Positions 45,236 through 57,428 of a DNA stretch of 64,000 nucleotides are shown piece after piece (within the stretch, counting starts at the first letter, position 1; every line of letters starts with the position of its first letter). A model generated the notes under the pieces. That model had not been told where the DNA came from and did no database searches. It saw only the letters and a list, made by a program, of their open reading frames with translations. This stretch comes from Monocercomonoides exilis (Eukaryota > Preaxostyla > Oxymonadida > Polymastigidae). The position numbers were made by a program, and so were the translations under genes. The stretch covers positions 188,501 to 252,500 of the forward strand of contig LSRY02000067.1 in the NCBI GenBank assembly GCA_001643675.2, given 5' to 3'.

Positions 45236-47536
45236 TTGTTCGTAATCGCTCTCTGTTATTCCTCTTTCTGCCTTCCATCCACATTGTTTTCATGCGAAAT
45301 ATTCGCTTCAGCTAATATATCTTCTTCTTCTTCTTCTTCTTCTTCTTCCTTCTCCTCCTCCTCCTCCCGTTCCATCTATCTCTCCTTTGCTGGAGACACA
45401 AAAGAGCGTGTCAACTTCTTTAACAACGGAATGTTTGAGCCGTTTTGGGGGATTGCAAGGCATTTGATAGACAGATGGCGAATGATTGGGGCAAAAGGAA
45501 GAGATTTGGAAGGGTTTGATGAAGTGGAAGGGATAAAGAAGTTGAAGGAGAAGATGAGGAAGGCGAAGAAGAAGAGGGAGGAGAAGGAAAAGAGGGAGCA
45601 GGAGAGGGGAAAGGAGAAAAGGAAAGGGAAAGAGAAGGACGAGAAAAAGGAGGAAGATGAGGGATTTGATGAGGATGTAGATGAAGACGATGATGATGAT
45701 GATGATGAGGAAGAGGAGGAAGAAGAAGAAGACAAATATGATTTCATTAAAAATCAAAAATGTCAAGAAAAACATCAAAAATCAAAAGAAATCCAAAAAA
45801 TAAGCTCGTCAAGCTCTGATTTTGAGTCCGATTTTGTGGAATCTGCCTCTCTTTCTGTTTTGAGGGTACTTCATTCTCTTCTGAAGAGTGAGTATGTGAG
45901 AGAGAGAATAAACGAATGCACGTTTTATGAGGGTGTGGTGGATTTGTATAAGAGGCAGTCACATTCAACGCGGTTGAATAGGTTTTGTGCAGAGGAAGAG
46001 GAGGAAGAAGAAGATGATGATGAAGGAAAATGGAAAAGAAAAGAAAAAGAATCCAAAATGAATCAGATTTCAAAAAGAGTTTCTGGATTTGGATCTTCAT
46101 CATCATCTTTTTCATCTTCAACTTCTTCTTCATTGCATCATCCATCCTTCACTCCCTCCTCCACCCACACTCTTTTCCTCTCCTTATTCACCCTCCGCCG
46201 CTACAAGCGACTGAGCTGCATTGGCGACGGGATGAAGAAAGTGGTTCTGACGCTTCTGGGCATTGTCAGCGATTGCCTCGAAGTTGGAAGCAGAGAAGCA
46301 GCAATATCTGGGCTGAAGATTCTTTCTCTGCTTCTTCCACTCCCGCTGGGTCCACTTCTGGGGGCAGCAGGGGTGTTGAGGCAGATGGGGAGGTGGCTGT
46401 TGCATTGCAGAGACGGGAAAGTGAAGTGAATGATTACTGCGATTCTTGTACTGATGATGAAGGAAGGGAGTTATAGGAGTGATGATGATGAGGAGGAGGA
46501 AGAGGAAGAAGAAGAAATGGAAGGAGAAGAAGAGAAAGAAGGAATAAGCAGAGTTGATTCGAATGAAAACAGGACGAATCATAAAAGGTCTTTTAAACGA
46601 GCAAAGAGAATGTTTTCTGTCGAGTTTGGAAGAGAATCCACACGTGACATCAACCGAACTCTGCCTGCGAAGAAGCTCATCAGCGATTTTGTGAGTGATT
46701 TGTATGAGAGCCAGCTGCATCTTGTTTATTTCCGGCTTCTTTTCTCGAAGGATGGGGTGTCGCGTGCATGTGCCTTGAGCTTCTTCAGAGCACAGTGCGC
46801 GTTGGAGATGGCTGAAGACGGGAGGTTTTTCAGAAGAGGAGCGTTTGTGCAGAGGGAGGAAAGAAGGAGAAGAGAAAATGAGAATCATTCAAATTCTTGC
46901 ACTAATTTTTCCTCCTCTTCTTCTTCCTCTTCTTCTTCCACTATTTCAAAGAAAAAATGTGAAAGTTCGTCAAATCTCTTCCAAACGAATGCAGTTCTTG
47001 TGCTAAGCAAAAGCCAGCTTTCATCTCAAAATTGCTTCCAGATGGTGCGAATGTGCAAATGTGGTGTTCCTTTCAAAGGGTTTTGCTGCTGCAAAGAATG
47101 GAATATTGCTAATCGAATGAGGAATGGAAAGGATTGTAGCAATGAAGAAGAAGATGATGATGAAAGTGATGAAGACAATATGACAACGGGAAGTGGAAGC
47201 AATGCAAATGGCAAACTATTTCTGAGCCACATCAACAAAAAGCTGAGCTATCCGATGCGAGTTTTGTTCTTTCTGCTTGACGAACTGTTTAACAGCAGCC
47301 ATTTGAAGAGTGCAGAATGTTTGGAGATGAAGGAGGAGTATGAAGGGCTTTTGATGTCGTTCAAGTCGCTGTTTGTGTCGTTTGTGACAAATTCGAGCGA
47401 TCTGGCGAAGAAAATGCTGCTTGGGGTGCTGGGTTCTCTTCATCCGTTTGTTGTGCTGGCAGCTGCCCTCACGAAAAGAGCACTGCGCGAGGCTAAATTG
47501 AAAGGAGAAATGGAATCGCCTTTGGGCGAGTCGTGA
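45236..47536 (+). CDS. Helical-repeat protein with low-complexity inserts, one in-frame TGA
   Basis: Two open frames (45236-46429 and 46430-47536) lie in the same phase, separated only by TGA at 46427 with ATG directly after it. Hydrophobic helices run across the join (VVLTLLGIVSDCLEVGSREA, LKILSLLLPLPLGPLLGAAG, then ITAILVLMMKEG), suggesting one ARM/HEAT-like protein and a single nonsense change (for example from CGA). Large inserts are Ser, Asp/Glu and Lys/Glu runs. Later parts: LYESQLHLVYFRLLFSKDGV, RVLFFLLDELFNSSHL, LLGVLGSLHPFVVLAAALTK. Two separate genes are the alternative. The 5' end is uncertain and could lie upstream. No function assigned. Confidence 0.6.
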
Positions 47537-48674
47537 TGCGAGTCTGATGCTGTTTTTTGGGGGAAGATAACAAAAAGGCAAAAGAGAGAAGAAGAAGAAG
47601 AAGGGTGTTAATGTGTATTAATTAGAATATTGTATGATTGTTTTTTGTTTATTTTTCATTTACCGAAAATTTATTCAATGATGAAAAAATCATATAAAAT
47701 TATTATTATTGAATGCTTTATTTCATGCAACTCTTTTTTATATTATATCATTTCAAAATATCAATGTTTTATCGCTTTTTTTTTTTGCCATTTCGTTGTT
47801 GATTAATATTTTCAATTTTTGCAACAAAGCTGGTTATTGATGATTATGAATGACAAGCAATCTTTTCTATTCATCAAAAAATCAATAAACACAAAAAGTC
47901 ATTCAAAAAAAAAAAAAAAAAAATTTTTTTTCAAACAAAAAATATTCGTTTTGGAAATCAAAATCTTTAAAAGGAGATAAGACCCGACAGTGAATCTGAT
48001 GGATTTGCTTGAGAAAAAAATGACAAAACTTCATTCTCCACATTGAAGAATGCGTTGAAGAAGAAAACAATTTTATTGAAAAGAAGTCAAGTCATGGGAA
48101 TGTTATTTCATCTCTTGATCAAGAACAAAGAATTCAACAAGGTGCGGTCAATGGTCGTTCAGGCAAGAAGAAGAAGAGCGAATGAAACAAACTTTTCTTT
48201 TTCCTGGCGCACAAAAACAAGCAGCTGATTGAACCGCATTTTCTATTCAGCTATCCATTTTCGAAAGCCGGTGCTGTGAACAGCGAGACAAGCTAACAGC
48301 TATGCTCTTTCACGCTCAAGCACTTGATCTGCATCAGGATGTGTGTTGATGGTGGGCATTCGAAAAGTCCTTCATGCTCCAAAGGCTGAAGACATTCAGC
48401 TGCGATCAGCGGGAGATGTATGGTCTGTTCGCTACTGCTGATTGGCTCGTTGTCGGAATGGCACAGCCAGCTGAGTGTGTAATGATCAACAAGCGTCCGA
48501 ATGGCGAAGCCTTCATCGCGCTTTCGAGAAGGCAGTCAATGATTACGGAAATGTTTCCTTCGAACTTCCTCTCTCGAGTAATGCCTTTCCATTCATCCAA
48601 TAATCCCCACTATTCCCACAAAACTCTTTTCTTCCACGCACACATATTGCTGTCACCTCAAAAACATTTCCCTT
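47537..48674. other. Intergenic with weak coding-like pieces
   Basis: AT-rich to about 47960. 48043-48228 and 48374-48600 show short frames of more coding-like composition but no motif. Possibly a decayed gene. Confidence 0.3.
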
Positions 48675-48812
48675 ATGATCTCTCAAACACATTCGCTTAT
48701 TTTCTTGTGTGTGTTAGCGTTCTCATCACATGCAGCCGCCCTCATCCACAATGCTCAACTTTTGCCACATCCAAAGAGGCGCTTCTGTCACAACTGTCCA
48801 TTCCAGCAATAA
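48675..48812 (+). pseudogene. Signal-peptide-bearing gene start, truncated
   Basis: ATG followed by a textbook signal peptide (SLIFLCVLAFSSHAAAL) and about 20 further residues (LPHPKRRFCHNCPFQQ) before TAA. The same frame continues after the stop for about 60 codons with further stops (FFQRNSQHPIPQPVSEEP). Probably the decayed start of a secreted or PMP-like gene. Confidence 0.35.
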
Positions 48813-49728
48813 TTCTTTCAAAGAAACAGCCAACACCCAATTCCTCAGCCAGTCTCGGAAGAGCCCACACAGATGCTGCAATGACCGCTCACCGAGGAGG
48901 CAGATAACATCCATCCTCTGAGTGATGCTTGCTCAATATTTCCTTTTTGCCACATATAAAAACAGATGAAGCATGAATGTTGAGAAGAAGGCTGGAGCTT
49001 CCACCACACATTCACCCTTCACCCATTCGCCCATTGATTTCTTCATCATGCCATCTGCAATCCGCAATTCAATGAATTGCTCCCTCTTTTCAACATTCCC
49101 CATCCCAAAGCGATGATTTCCCATTTAAATAATTTGAAATATTCCTGAACTTTGGAGTGATTACAGATGGAAACAACTTCACAATCAATAGGGCACAATA
49201 AAATGCACGCACGGAGAGTTTTTCGTTCCAAATTCAAATCGTTACGTTTTGTTGGTTATCCAATCTCAAAAATCATCATTCATTATTTCATCATTGGCAC
49301 TGCCTTTAAAGCGATTCATGCCACCACACTAAATAATAAAGCAAACTCAACAGGCAATGCCCGTTCGCATATCTTTCATTTGGAGATGGATAATAATGGT
49401 TTTTCAAATAATTTTTTATTTGATCATTGAACCCATTGCAAATAAAACAAATTGATAAAGTGTTGCTATTCTTTTGATAGCCAACCAAAAAATACAAATG
49501 CATAGAATGAAGGTGTGAACACTCATATTTATATGACTGTTTTGAGTTTTGTTTTCCGTCTATTTCATCAAACGAAACGTGTGTCCATTTGATGTGAATG
49601 ATGAAAATGGAATCGCTTTCTGAATACGTTGTTCTTATAAATATGCAGGAGACGGATAACACAAAGATGTTCAATGGCATGCAATTGTAATTGTACTTGG
49701 ATTCTTGTAAATTGCATTTTTTTTTCAG
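48813..49728. other. Mostly non-coding; must hold exon 1 of the next gene
   Basis: Short frames on both strands without motif. By analogy with the splice acceptor at 49727-49728, a small 5' exon of the following gene should lie here, but I cannot place it. Confidence 0.3.
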
Positions 49729-51058
49729 AATTGTTTTCTGAACTGGAGCATTGCAACAAGGATGAACAGAAACAGAAAATCGGAGAAATAAATGAACATA
49801 TGGAAGAAATGAACGAGGATGAATACGAATTCGTTTTCACAAAAGAACTGTTCAACAAAATGGATGAAATGATTAAAGAAGAGAAATTGTGGATGGACAA
49901 TGCAATTTTACTGCTGAAGCATGTCGGGTATTGGAAAGAAATGAAAAGAATATTGAGCAGCAGCTTTTATCATTCTATATTGAACTCTTTTGTTCAAAAA
50001 ATGATAATTGACGAAAATGAGAAAAAAATAGAGAAGAATGTAAAGCTTTTGGTTGATCTTTGTGAAAGCTATCTTTTATCGAACTCCTGGGCTTCTCAGA
50101 AATTGCTTTCAACTTGCGTGCCTTGCCTTCTTAAAGTTGCTTTGAACAAAGAAGAAAGAGAGGAAATTCAAAAAGAAGTGGAAATGGCTTTGCTGGCTTT
50201 AAGCAATATTCCAGGATATTATGTTTGATTTCTTCTTTTTTTATTTTTGATTTATTAATTTTTTCTAATTTTTTTTTTTAAATATAGGAAGTGATAAGAG
50301 AAGTGTATTTGAATGAAATCAAAGAGGCCATTCAATATCACCAGGAACATTTCAACCTCACTCAACTTGCGTATCAATCAGCTTGGCAGTTTTTGATAAA
50401 CCGATTTGACTGCAATGGAAGGTTGGAAAAAGTTATTGTGAATGAGCTGCATTTTGCGAGAGAAGCAAGAAGAGAAATCGAAGAACTTTCAAAATGCATT
50501 GATTGGAAAAAGAAAGAAAAGATTGAAAAAAAAAGAGTTGAAGCGAAAGAAAAATATGTTTTAATGAGATTGCTTGAAATGCTGAAGTCTTTCTTCTTCT
50601 TCTGCAAGTCACAGAATGAAGAACATGTTGGGCTTATTAGCAGCATTGTTCAGATGTATCGAGCATCAAGGGATAATTACGAAGAAATAAGCAGTCAATG
50701 CACACAAATATTGAAAACTACAGTTGAAAACAAAGCTATAAAAGTTGATTTCTTGTTGAAAGGCGGAGTGATTGATGTTGTTTTAGAGGAGGTTCAGCAA
50801 CCAACAATAGATGTCAAAATGGACATTGATATCATCATGCAAAATCTTAAGCTGTCAAGTCGACTGAAAGAAAAGACTGTTGGCAAAATGGAAGAAGTTA
50901 AAAGAAAAGAGTTGAAAAGAAAAGTGTTTGAAAGTTTGGAAGAAGAAGGATATGAAGACATCATCATTTGCTTTTATGAAACATATAAAAGTCATGACAA
51001 TAAATTTATTTATAAATTTCTGCCTGAAAACTTATCTGATTATTTTGTGTACATCTGA
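49729..51058 (+). CDS. Paralogous helical protein, copy A (5' exon not placed)
   Basis: Exon starting at 49729 after a T-run and CAG acceptor (ELFSELEHCNKDEQKQKI). A 65-nt intron (50223-50287, GTTTGATTTC...AAATATAG, phase 0) follows, then an exon from 50288 (EVIREVYLNEIKEAIQYHQE) to the TGA. About 420 visible residues, almost all helical and charged, with conserved family phrases: FTKELFNKMDEMI, EVEMALLALSNI, VIVNELHFAREARREIEELS, GVIDVVLEEVQQP, EEEGYEDIIICFYET and LSDYFVYI. Copy B at 53121 has the same exon structure and about half the residues. I recall this as an expanded oxymonad family without known function; ARM-like folding is a guess. Confidence 0.8.
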
Positions 51059-53120
51059 GTTAATGATTTGATGTTTATTTTGAAACTCCAAATTAAAATC
51101 ATTTTTTCTTTTTTCTTTTTTTTCTTATTCCTTTTCTTCTTTTTTTTTTCCCCATTGATTAATGATTCTTCAAAACTTTGAGAATATGTTATTTCAAAAC
51201 AAAAATATTTTAACTGTATTATTTGTAATTTATCAGAGTATTTTGAAAGTGTTTGGGATAATAAAATTGAATGTTTTAACTCAAAATCTTTTTCTTTTCT
51301 TTTCTTTTCTTTTTTGTATAGCTTCACAACTTAGAAAACTGTAAAAGGAAGAAAAAAAATTTTTTTTCTTTCTTTCTCTTTCTCTCTCTCTCTCTCTCTT
51401 TCTTTCTCCATATGAATTATTCTCTCGATCACTCAGAAAACTGTTTGCCGCTCGCCCTTTCTTCTCTTTTCTTTTTCGTCTTCTTCAAATCCACTTTTCT
51501 TGTTAATAACCATTTTTCCTTTTTTCTTGTTCAGTGTTGCATCTTCTCTTATTTTCTCTTCTCTTTTTGAAAGCATTCCAATTTTTGACACCAATTCAAA
51601 GTTTCTAAAATCCTTTTCACATTTTATTCATCCAATTCTGTTAGTTGCATCAAAATTGTGAGTCTTGCCATAAAGTCTTCCAGTTGCATGTTTCCATCAA
51701 ACCATTCTGGAAATGGCAAAGAGTTATGACAAATAACAAAAAAAAGTTGGATGCTTTTTGAATGCGAATGCCCAGCCAGCACATCTGCTCTGATAAAGAT
51801 TCTCTTCTGTCAAACATTCCGAACAAATATACCAAACAAACTGCTTTTCTCTTTTAAGCTTATGTAAAGCATTGTAATGCTGTGGTTCATACAAAACAGA
51901 TGGCAAAAGTCACGAATATCATCGTTGAATACGATGTAAATAAGAATAATCTCAAAACTTCTGAATCTTTTGAAAAAGGATAAAATGGCTTCTCTCTCTT
52001 TGCGGTATTCCTGTTCGTAACCAATCTGTATTCATTCAAAGAACATTTTAAAAGAAAAATGAACAAAACAAAAAAAGTCAAACCATCTTTTTGGTCTTGA
52101 AATATTTTCCCATCTCCAATGGATTGGTAATTGTCTGTCAAACTGGTTTTCTTTTTCTTAGAATCCATTGTGAAGTTGGCTGTGATATCTGATGAAAACA
52201 CATATTCTCCAAATTAACTCCTTTTCAAAACCCAATTCAACGACAAGTCTTTGCTGATAGCATACCAGCATGCTTCGTTCAAAATGCAAACGCGATTGTT
52301 GTAAAGGCTTGTTGAGTGTTTTGCTCAACTCGTTTCCTCCATTGTCCAACCCCCAATTCCCTTTCCTTTTCCACAAAACCAACCTTCTCCCCAAAAACCA
52401 TGTTAAACAAATCCTGCTCAAATGATATGCCAAGTACACTGCACTTCCCTGAAATGACAAAGCGGTTCAATTCAATCTTTCTAGCATTTTAATCGCTTTT
52501 TCTGCATCTTGATTGAATTATTTTTCATCAAAATATCGCAGCCAGCGTTATGCCATATGTTTTGTAATTTATTACCAAGTTCAAATCTCATATAATTTAC
52601 TCACCAATTTACTTTTCGCAAGCAATCGATGCAAACAGCCACTCGCTCCTCCATCTGCAAGAAAAGTACCTGTTCTTCTGCCATGCTATAACTCGTATGG
52701 TTGCATCCGTGGAAGTTAACCTAAGCAGCTCAAACAAACTTTTATCTCAACATATCATCAATCAAAAATATTCACTAATATAATTATATGTTTACCACCC
52801 TTATTTATTTGCACAAAAACAAGATTTTTTAATCCAAAGATTTGCTTGTTTTAATGCAAAAGACATTGATGGAAAATGAAGATTTTTGGACTCGTGTGTT
52901 ATTAGATGTTTGACTTGTTGTTTTCAATTCTTTTATTGTGAGTTTTACACGACAATTCTGATAAACGAATCTATTTGTTGTTTTGGTTTCATTTTGCATT
53001 TTCGCAGTCAACTTCAAAAAGACAAATATTTCTCGGTTTGCCAAAATTTTATGTGAAATAAATGGTAAAATTTATAAATGTGTTTTTTTTTTTTCTCTTT
53101 TGATTTTTCTCTTTTTTTAG
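51059..53120. other. Intergenic with minus-strand coding remnants
   Basis: Begins with pyrimidine-rich simple sequence (TTTTC and (TC)n near 51370-51410). Between 51650 and 52470 the minus strand has short interlocking frames (WYICSECLTEENLYQSRCAG; GNELSKTLNKPLQQSRLHFE, VVELGFEKELIWRICVF) that look like pieces of a decayed gene, but I recognise no family. 52720-53120 is AT-rich and should contain the unseen 5' exon of copy B. Confidence 0.35.
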
Positions 53121-54449
53121 AGAAACTTTCACAGCTGGAACTATTCACCGAAGCAGAACAGAAACAAGCAATCGTCGAAATGAATGAAATGATTGATGGA
53201 ATGGATTATTATGAATACAGATGTGTTTTCACAGAAGAACTGTTCAATGAAATAGACAAAATGATTGAAGAAGAGAAACTATCAATGGAAAATGCATTGT
53301 TGTTGCTGAAATGCATTGGATATTGTAAAATTCTTTTTGGATGGTGGAGTTATGGCTTTAATAATTCCTTACTGTTCAGAAGATTTGAGAAAATGATTGT
53401 TGATGAAGATAAGAAAAATGAAGAAAAGAACGATAAGCTTCTTTTTGATCTTTGTGAGTGTTATCTTTCATTGTATTACGAATTCACGGACATTCCAGAA
53501 GAAATAACTGATATTTGTGGGGTAAATCTTATGAAAATTAAACTGAGGAAAGAGGAAAACGAGGAAACACAAAAAGAAATGGAAATGGCTTTGCTAGCTT
53601 TGTGTAATATAAGATTTAATGTGTGAGAAGTTCTTTTTCATTTTTGAAAAATTTTTTTATATTTTTATATTATTTTGTTTTTATTAGTTTTTCGAAAAAG
53701 AACTATATTTGAATGAAGTTACAAAAGTTATTAAGCATCATCAAGAACTCAACAATCTCTCTCAACTTGTCTATCAATCTACTTGGTTATTTTTGATGAA
53801 CAGATTATTCACGGACAAAAGCTTGGAAGAAGTGATAGTGAATGAGCTGCATTTTGAGAGAGAGGCAGCAAGAGAATTAAAAGATCTATCAAAGTGTATT
53901 GATTGGAAAAGAAAAGAAGAGGGAAAAGGAAAAGAAACGAAAGAATTGCTTATTTTCAGGAGATGGCTCGATGTCATTGGTTATTACATTTCCTGGTGCA
54001 AATTGCGAAACTCAGAACCTGATGGACTCGTTGGCTGCCTTGTGGATATATTTCGAGCATCGAGAGAAAATTACAAAGAAATTCACATTAAATGCATATG
54101 TTTGATTCAAAGAGAATCAGGAAGTAATAGATATGTGAAAATTGATGACTTGCTGAAGAAAGGTGCTGTTGATGTATTTTTGGAAGAAATGAAACAACCA
54201 ACATTGAAAGAAGTCATTTGGAATTGTTTGCATTTCTTTTTGGGCATTTCAATAAGATTGAAAGTGAAGACAGATGGTGAAGCTGATGAAAAGGAAAGAA
54301 AGGCAATAAAACGGAGAATATTTAAAAAGATGGAAGAAAATGGATATGAAGATACCATCGCAAGTTTCTTTGGAATATTTAATTTCCTCAACAAAAAACA
54401 TTTTCCAGAAATATCATTGAATATTTCAGATTATTTTGTGAATGTTTGA
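53121..54449 (+). CDS. Paralogous helical protein, copy B (5' exon not placed)
   Basis: Exon from 53121 (after TTTTTTTAG; EKLSQLELFTEAEQKQ) to 53620, a 67-nt intron (53621-53687, GTGTGAGAAG...TTATTAG, phase 0), then an exon from 53688 (FFEKELYLNEVTKVIKHHQE) to TGA at 54449. Residues shared with copy A in order: FTEELFNEIDKMI, EMEMALLALCNI, VIVNELHFEREAARELKDLS, CIDWKRKEE, GAVDVFLEEMKQP, MEENGYEDTI, LNISDYFVNV. Same strand, 2 kb after copy A, so a tandem duplication. No domain of known function seen. Confidence 0.82.
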
Positions 54450-55274
54450 GAAATTGAAATACATTTCACTTTATAACTCAAAAATCAATGAACTGTGAAA
54501 TTATTTACCAGTTTTCCTAATTCTCCATTATTTTATATTGGAAATTTCAGCTTTGAAAGCCCAGAAGTTTTTTATTGAATGAGTTTAACGAATATTGGAT
54601 TGTTTTTTGAAATTGTAATTTTTTTTCTCAACACACATAGAAAAATTCAACAAGCTTGATTCTTTTGCCTTTCATTTTTTTGTTTCTCATTTTAAATTAT
54701 ATTCTTCAAAACAAATGTTCGTTTTTCTCGAAAATTCTTGGTATTCTTTGAAAAAGCACTTTCATCTATTTTGCAAATCATAATTCCCATTTTTCTTGAG
54801 GGAATGAGTATTCTGCACAAAAAATAACAAAATGGAAATGCAAAAAGATGAAGAGAATGTTAATGCAGATAAATTATAAATACACAAAAAAATCTTGATA
54901 ATCATTTATTAAACGAAAATCACCAAATTCGCTGTGACAAATATTATGGAACAGTCCATTGATGCAATCTTCATATCCGTCTTCTTCCATCCTTTCAAAT
55001 ATCTTTATTTGAATGTCTTTTCTTTCTTTTTCTTCGATTTTTCCTTACTCCTTTCTTTTCAGCCGCTTTGAAATCGCAGATGAAAATCTCAGGCATTCAC
55101 ATGTCATTTCATCACCCAACTTTGTTTTCCGAATCTTCTCCAAAATAACATCGACAGCTACACTTTTCAACAAGTTACCAATTTTCACTGCTTTGTTAAT
55201 CTCTTCTTCTCCAAAACAATAAAGGCATTGCAATTGTATTCCCATGGTATAATATCGAAAAGCACGAAATATAT

Positions 55275-55787
55275 GGGTGATTATTTATTAAATCGTTTCA
55301 TTTTTGGGAGTAGTTGACTTCATATGTTTTGTTTTTTCGAAGAGGAATTTTTTCACACAAATACAAAAATAATGATAATTGTCAAAAACAATGACATTTG
55401 AAATAGTGTAAATGAAAAAATTAACAAAAGAAAGAGTTGTATTTTTTTATCGTTCAATTATCAATATGGGTGATTATTTTTGAAATCATATCTTTTTTCG
55501 GGGTGTTGATTTTTCAAAAATTGTTTTCCTTTGGGAAGAGACTTTGTATTCAAATGCTAATATAATCACAACTATTCCAAAAGCTAATGCATAATCTGAA
55601 ATAAAAATTAAGAGGTCTGGAATTTGTCTGTTCACTTTTCAGTGTTCATTGGTTGACATTTGAAAAAAATTTTCAGTTCGAAAATTTTGAATGAAAAAAT
55701 GTGATTTTAAAAATAATCGCCCATATTCAAAGTGAATTCTCAAATTGAAATTTTTGATTGAGAAAATGTTAGTTCAAAAAAATCACC
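55275..55787. repeat. Outer MITE of a nested pair
   Basis: Left end GGGTGATTATTTATTAAATC, right end AGTTCAAAAAAATCACC, imperfect inverted repeats; interrupted by a second MITE at 55468-55722. It lies inside the third family copy. Confidence 0.5.
55468..55722. repeat. Inner GGGTGATT-family MITE, 255 bp
   Basis: Left end GGGTGATTATTTTTGAAATC, right end GTGATTTTAAAAATAATCGCCC, with AATAT before and ATATT after. Shares TCGGGGTGTTGATTTTTCAA with the copy at 31132-31389. Confidence 0.72.
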
Positions 55788-56040
55788 AGTCCACAAGGCA
55801 GCCAATGAGTCCATCAAGTTCATTTTTTCACAATTTGCATAAGAATAAGCCATAAATAATATCCACCAGTTATTTCCTTCAAATACACATATTTATTCCA
55901 GCGTCTATTAAAAAGTGAGTGGAAAAAAATAAGAAAAGCAAAATGAAAAAGAAATATTAACAAAAAATTTTGGCTAAAGGAAATCGAAGAAAGCAAAGCC
56001 ATTTCCACTTTTTTTTTTAGTCTCATCATTTCACTCTTTT

Positions 56041-56729
56041 CTCAAAACAACTTTCAGAAGATTTTGCACTCAAATTGAAAGCAAATTCTTTGAAACCCAA
56101 CCGTTGAAAAAATTATAGTTTTCACAAAGATCAGCAATAAATTATTCGTTGTTAACATCATTTGGGTGATTTTTTTGATGTGGGTGATTTTTTTTGAAAT
56201 CATAAAAAATAACGAAGTTTGATCATAAAAAATTTTCATAAAGGGTGAGGTTGAAAAGATTAATTTTTTTTGAAATTGCATGAAAATATTGATCGATATA
56301 TTATAATTATTAATTATTTGTTGATTTTAATTTGTTTCCAATCGTTTTTATTTCAAATATCGAGAAATAAAAATAATTTCTAAAAAAAAAACGAAAATTC
56401 GATAAACCTAATAAAACATTAGTTAACTGGTTTATAAAACAAAAAAACAATAATAACAATAAGTTGTCAATCAATTTTTTATATAAAAATTAATTTTTTG
56501 ATGTTATTGCAAAGAAATTTTTAAATTAATTTTGAAGATCATAAAACATTTGTTGAATTTTATCAATTCATATTAACACTTACGCAAAAATATAATAGTA
56601 ACATAAGACACTCATCAAGTTATCAACTGTTTGTTGATAAATTTGTTTGCAAACAAATAATCTTAGAAATATTTAATTATTATCTAAATATCAAACAAAG
56701 TTTTAGATAAATAAAGAAAATATTAAAAA
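56041..56729. other. Non-coding, AT-rich
   Basis: Two further GGGTGATTTTTTT motifs sit at about 56165 and 56181. Otherwise A/T runs only. Confidence 0.5.
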
Positions 56730-57428
56730 ATGAAAAGAAACTCGTCAATTTTTGCTTTTTCCACTAATAAAGCTTTTATCGCACGAACATCTTCATTTTA
56801 TCTTCCTCTCTTTGTTTCTCCTCTGATTCTCTCTATCTCCTTCTCATCAATAATATGTCATCCAGTTATCTGCCTCCTTCGATGCTCTGTTTTTGTCCGC
56901 CTGTTCGTTTTGAGAACAGATTGGTTAATAACCAGTTTCACATGAAAGGATATGAACAACAAAATGGTGCATGAATATAAAGCGCTGAACCATTGTTCTA
57001 GTATCCTTGTAGCGCCCATTTCTCCATATCGCTTCTGCATCCCCTTCCGCGGAACTCGCATCCCTCCGTTCACTTTCTCTTTGCTCGCTGGAGTTGACGT
57101 TGTGTCCATCTGCCCGTCTGTTCTGGCTGACTCCGATGATTTTGGGCTACCTGCTCCAGGATCCAGAAAAGTCTTCGCTTTGGACTCTGCCTGCGTCACC
57201 TTTCACCGCGCTCACCAGATATTCGTTAACCAGCACACTGGCTTCTCTTTCCATCAGTGCGGCTCCCCGCTTTCCTCCGCGCTTCTCTCTCCACAGTCGT
57301 CCACCACATCTCCCCTTCCATCGGCAACATCCTCTGGATCTGATGCTCCTCCTTCTTCGACGCCCCGACCTCCCTTGCAAACATCCGATCCGAGTTCGTA
57401 CAGTAGAGTCTTATTCTTGTTCTTTTAA
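56730..57428 (+). CDS. Uncertain ORF, strand unclear
   Basis: A plus-strand frame of about 230 codons with one in-frame TGA at 56943. The part from 56990 is GC-rich for this window and reads as protein (ISPYRFCIPFRGTRIPPFTF, SDDFGLPAPGSRKVFALDSA, VFHRAH-like Cys/His residues). The opposite strand is also largely open (56858-57199, 57147-57380). No family recognised on either strand. Confidence 0.3.

Larger units (their letters stand above)
54874..56040 (-). pseudogene. Third family copy, inverted and shredded
   Basis: Minus-strand fragments in family order: KKVEMALLSSI (about 56000-56035), VYLKEIT (about 55880-55900), KNELDGLIGCLVDW (about 55790-55850), then after a block of MITEs EEEINKAVKIGNLLKSVAVD (to 55245), and in another frame ERMEEDGYEDCINGLFHN with the terminal DYQDFFVYL ending at TAA 54874-54876. 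The middle of exon 2 is missing where the MITEs sit. Confidence 0.7.

Noticed and set aside
5078-47536. Reassigned genetic code (TAA/TAG as Gln) for the whole window
   Set aside because: Kinesin and H2A end at TAA exactly where their families end, and interrupting codons include TGA as often as TAA or TAG. Nonsense decay fits better.
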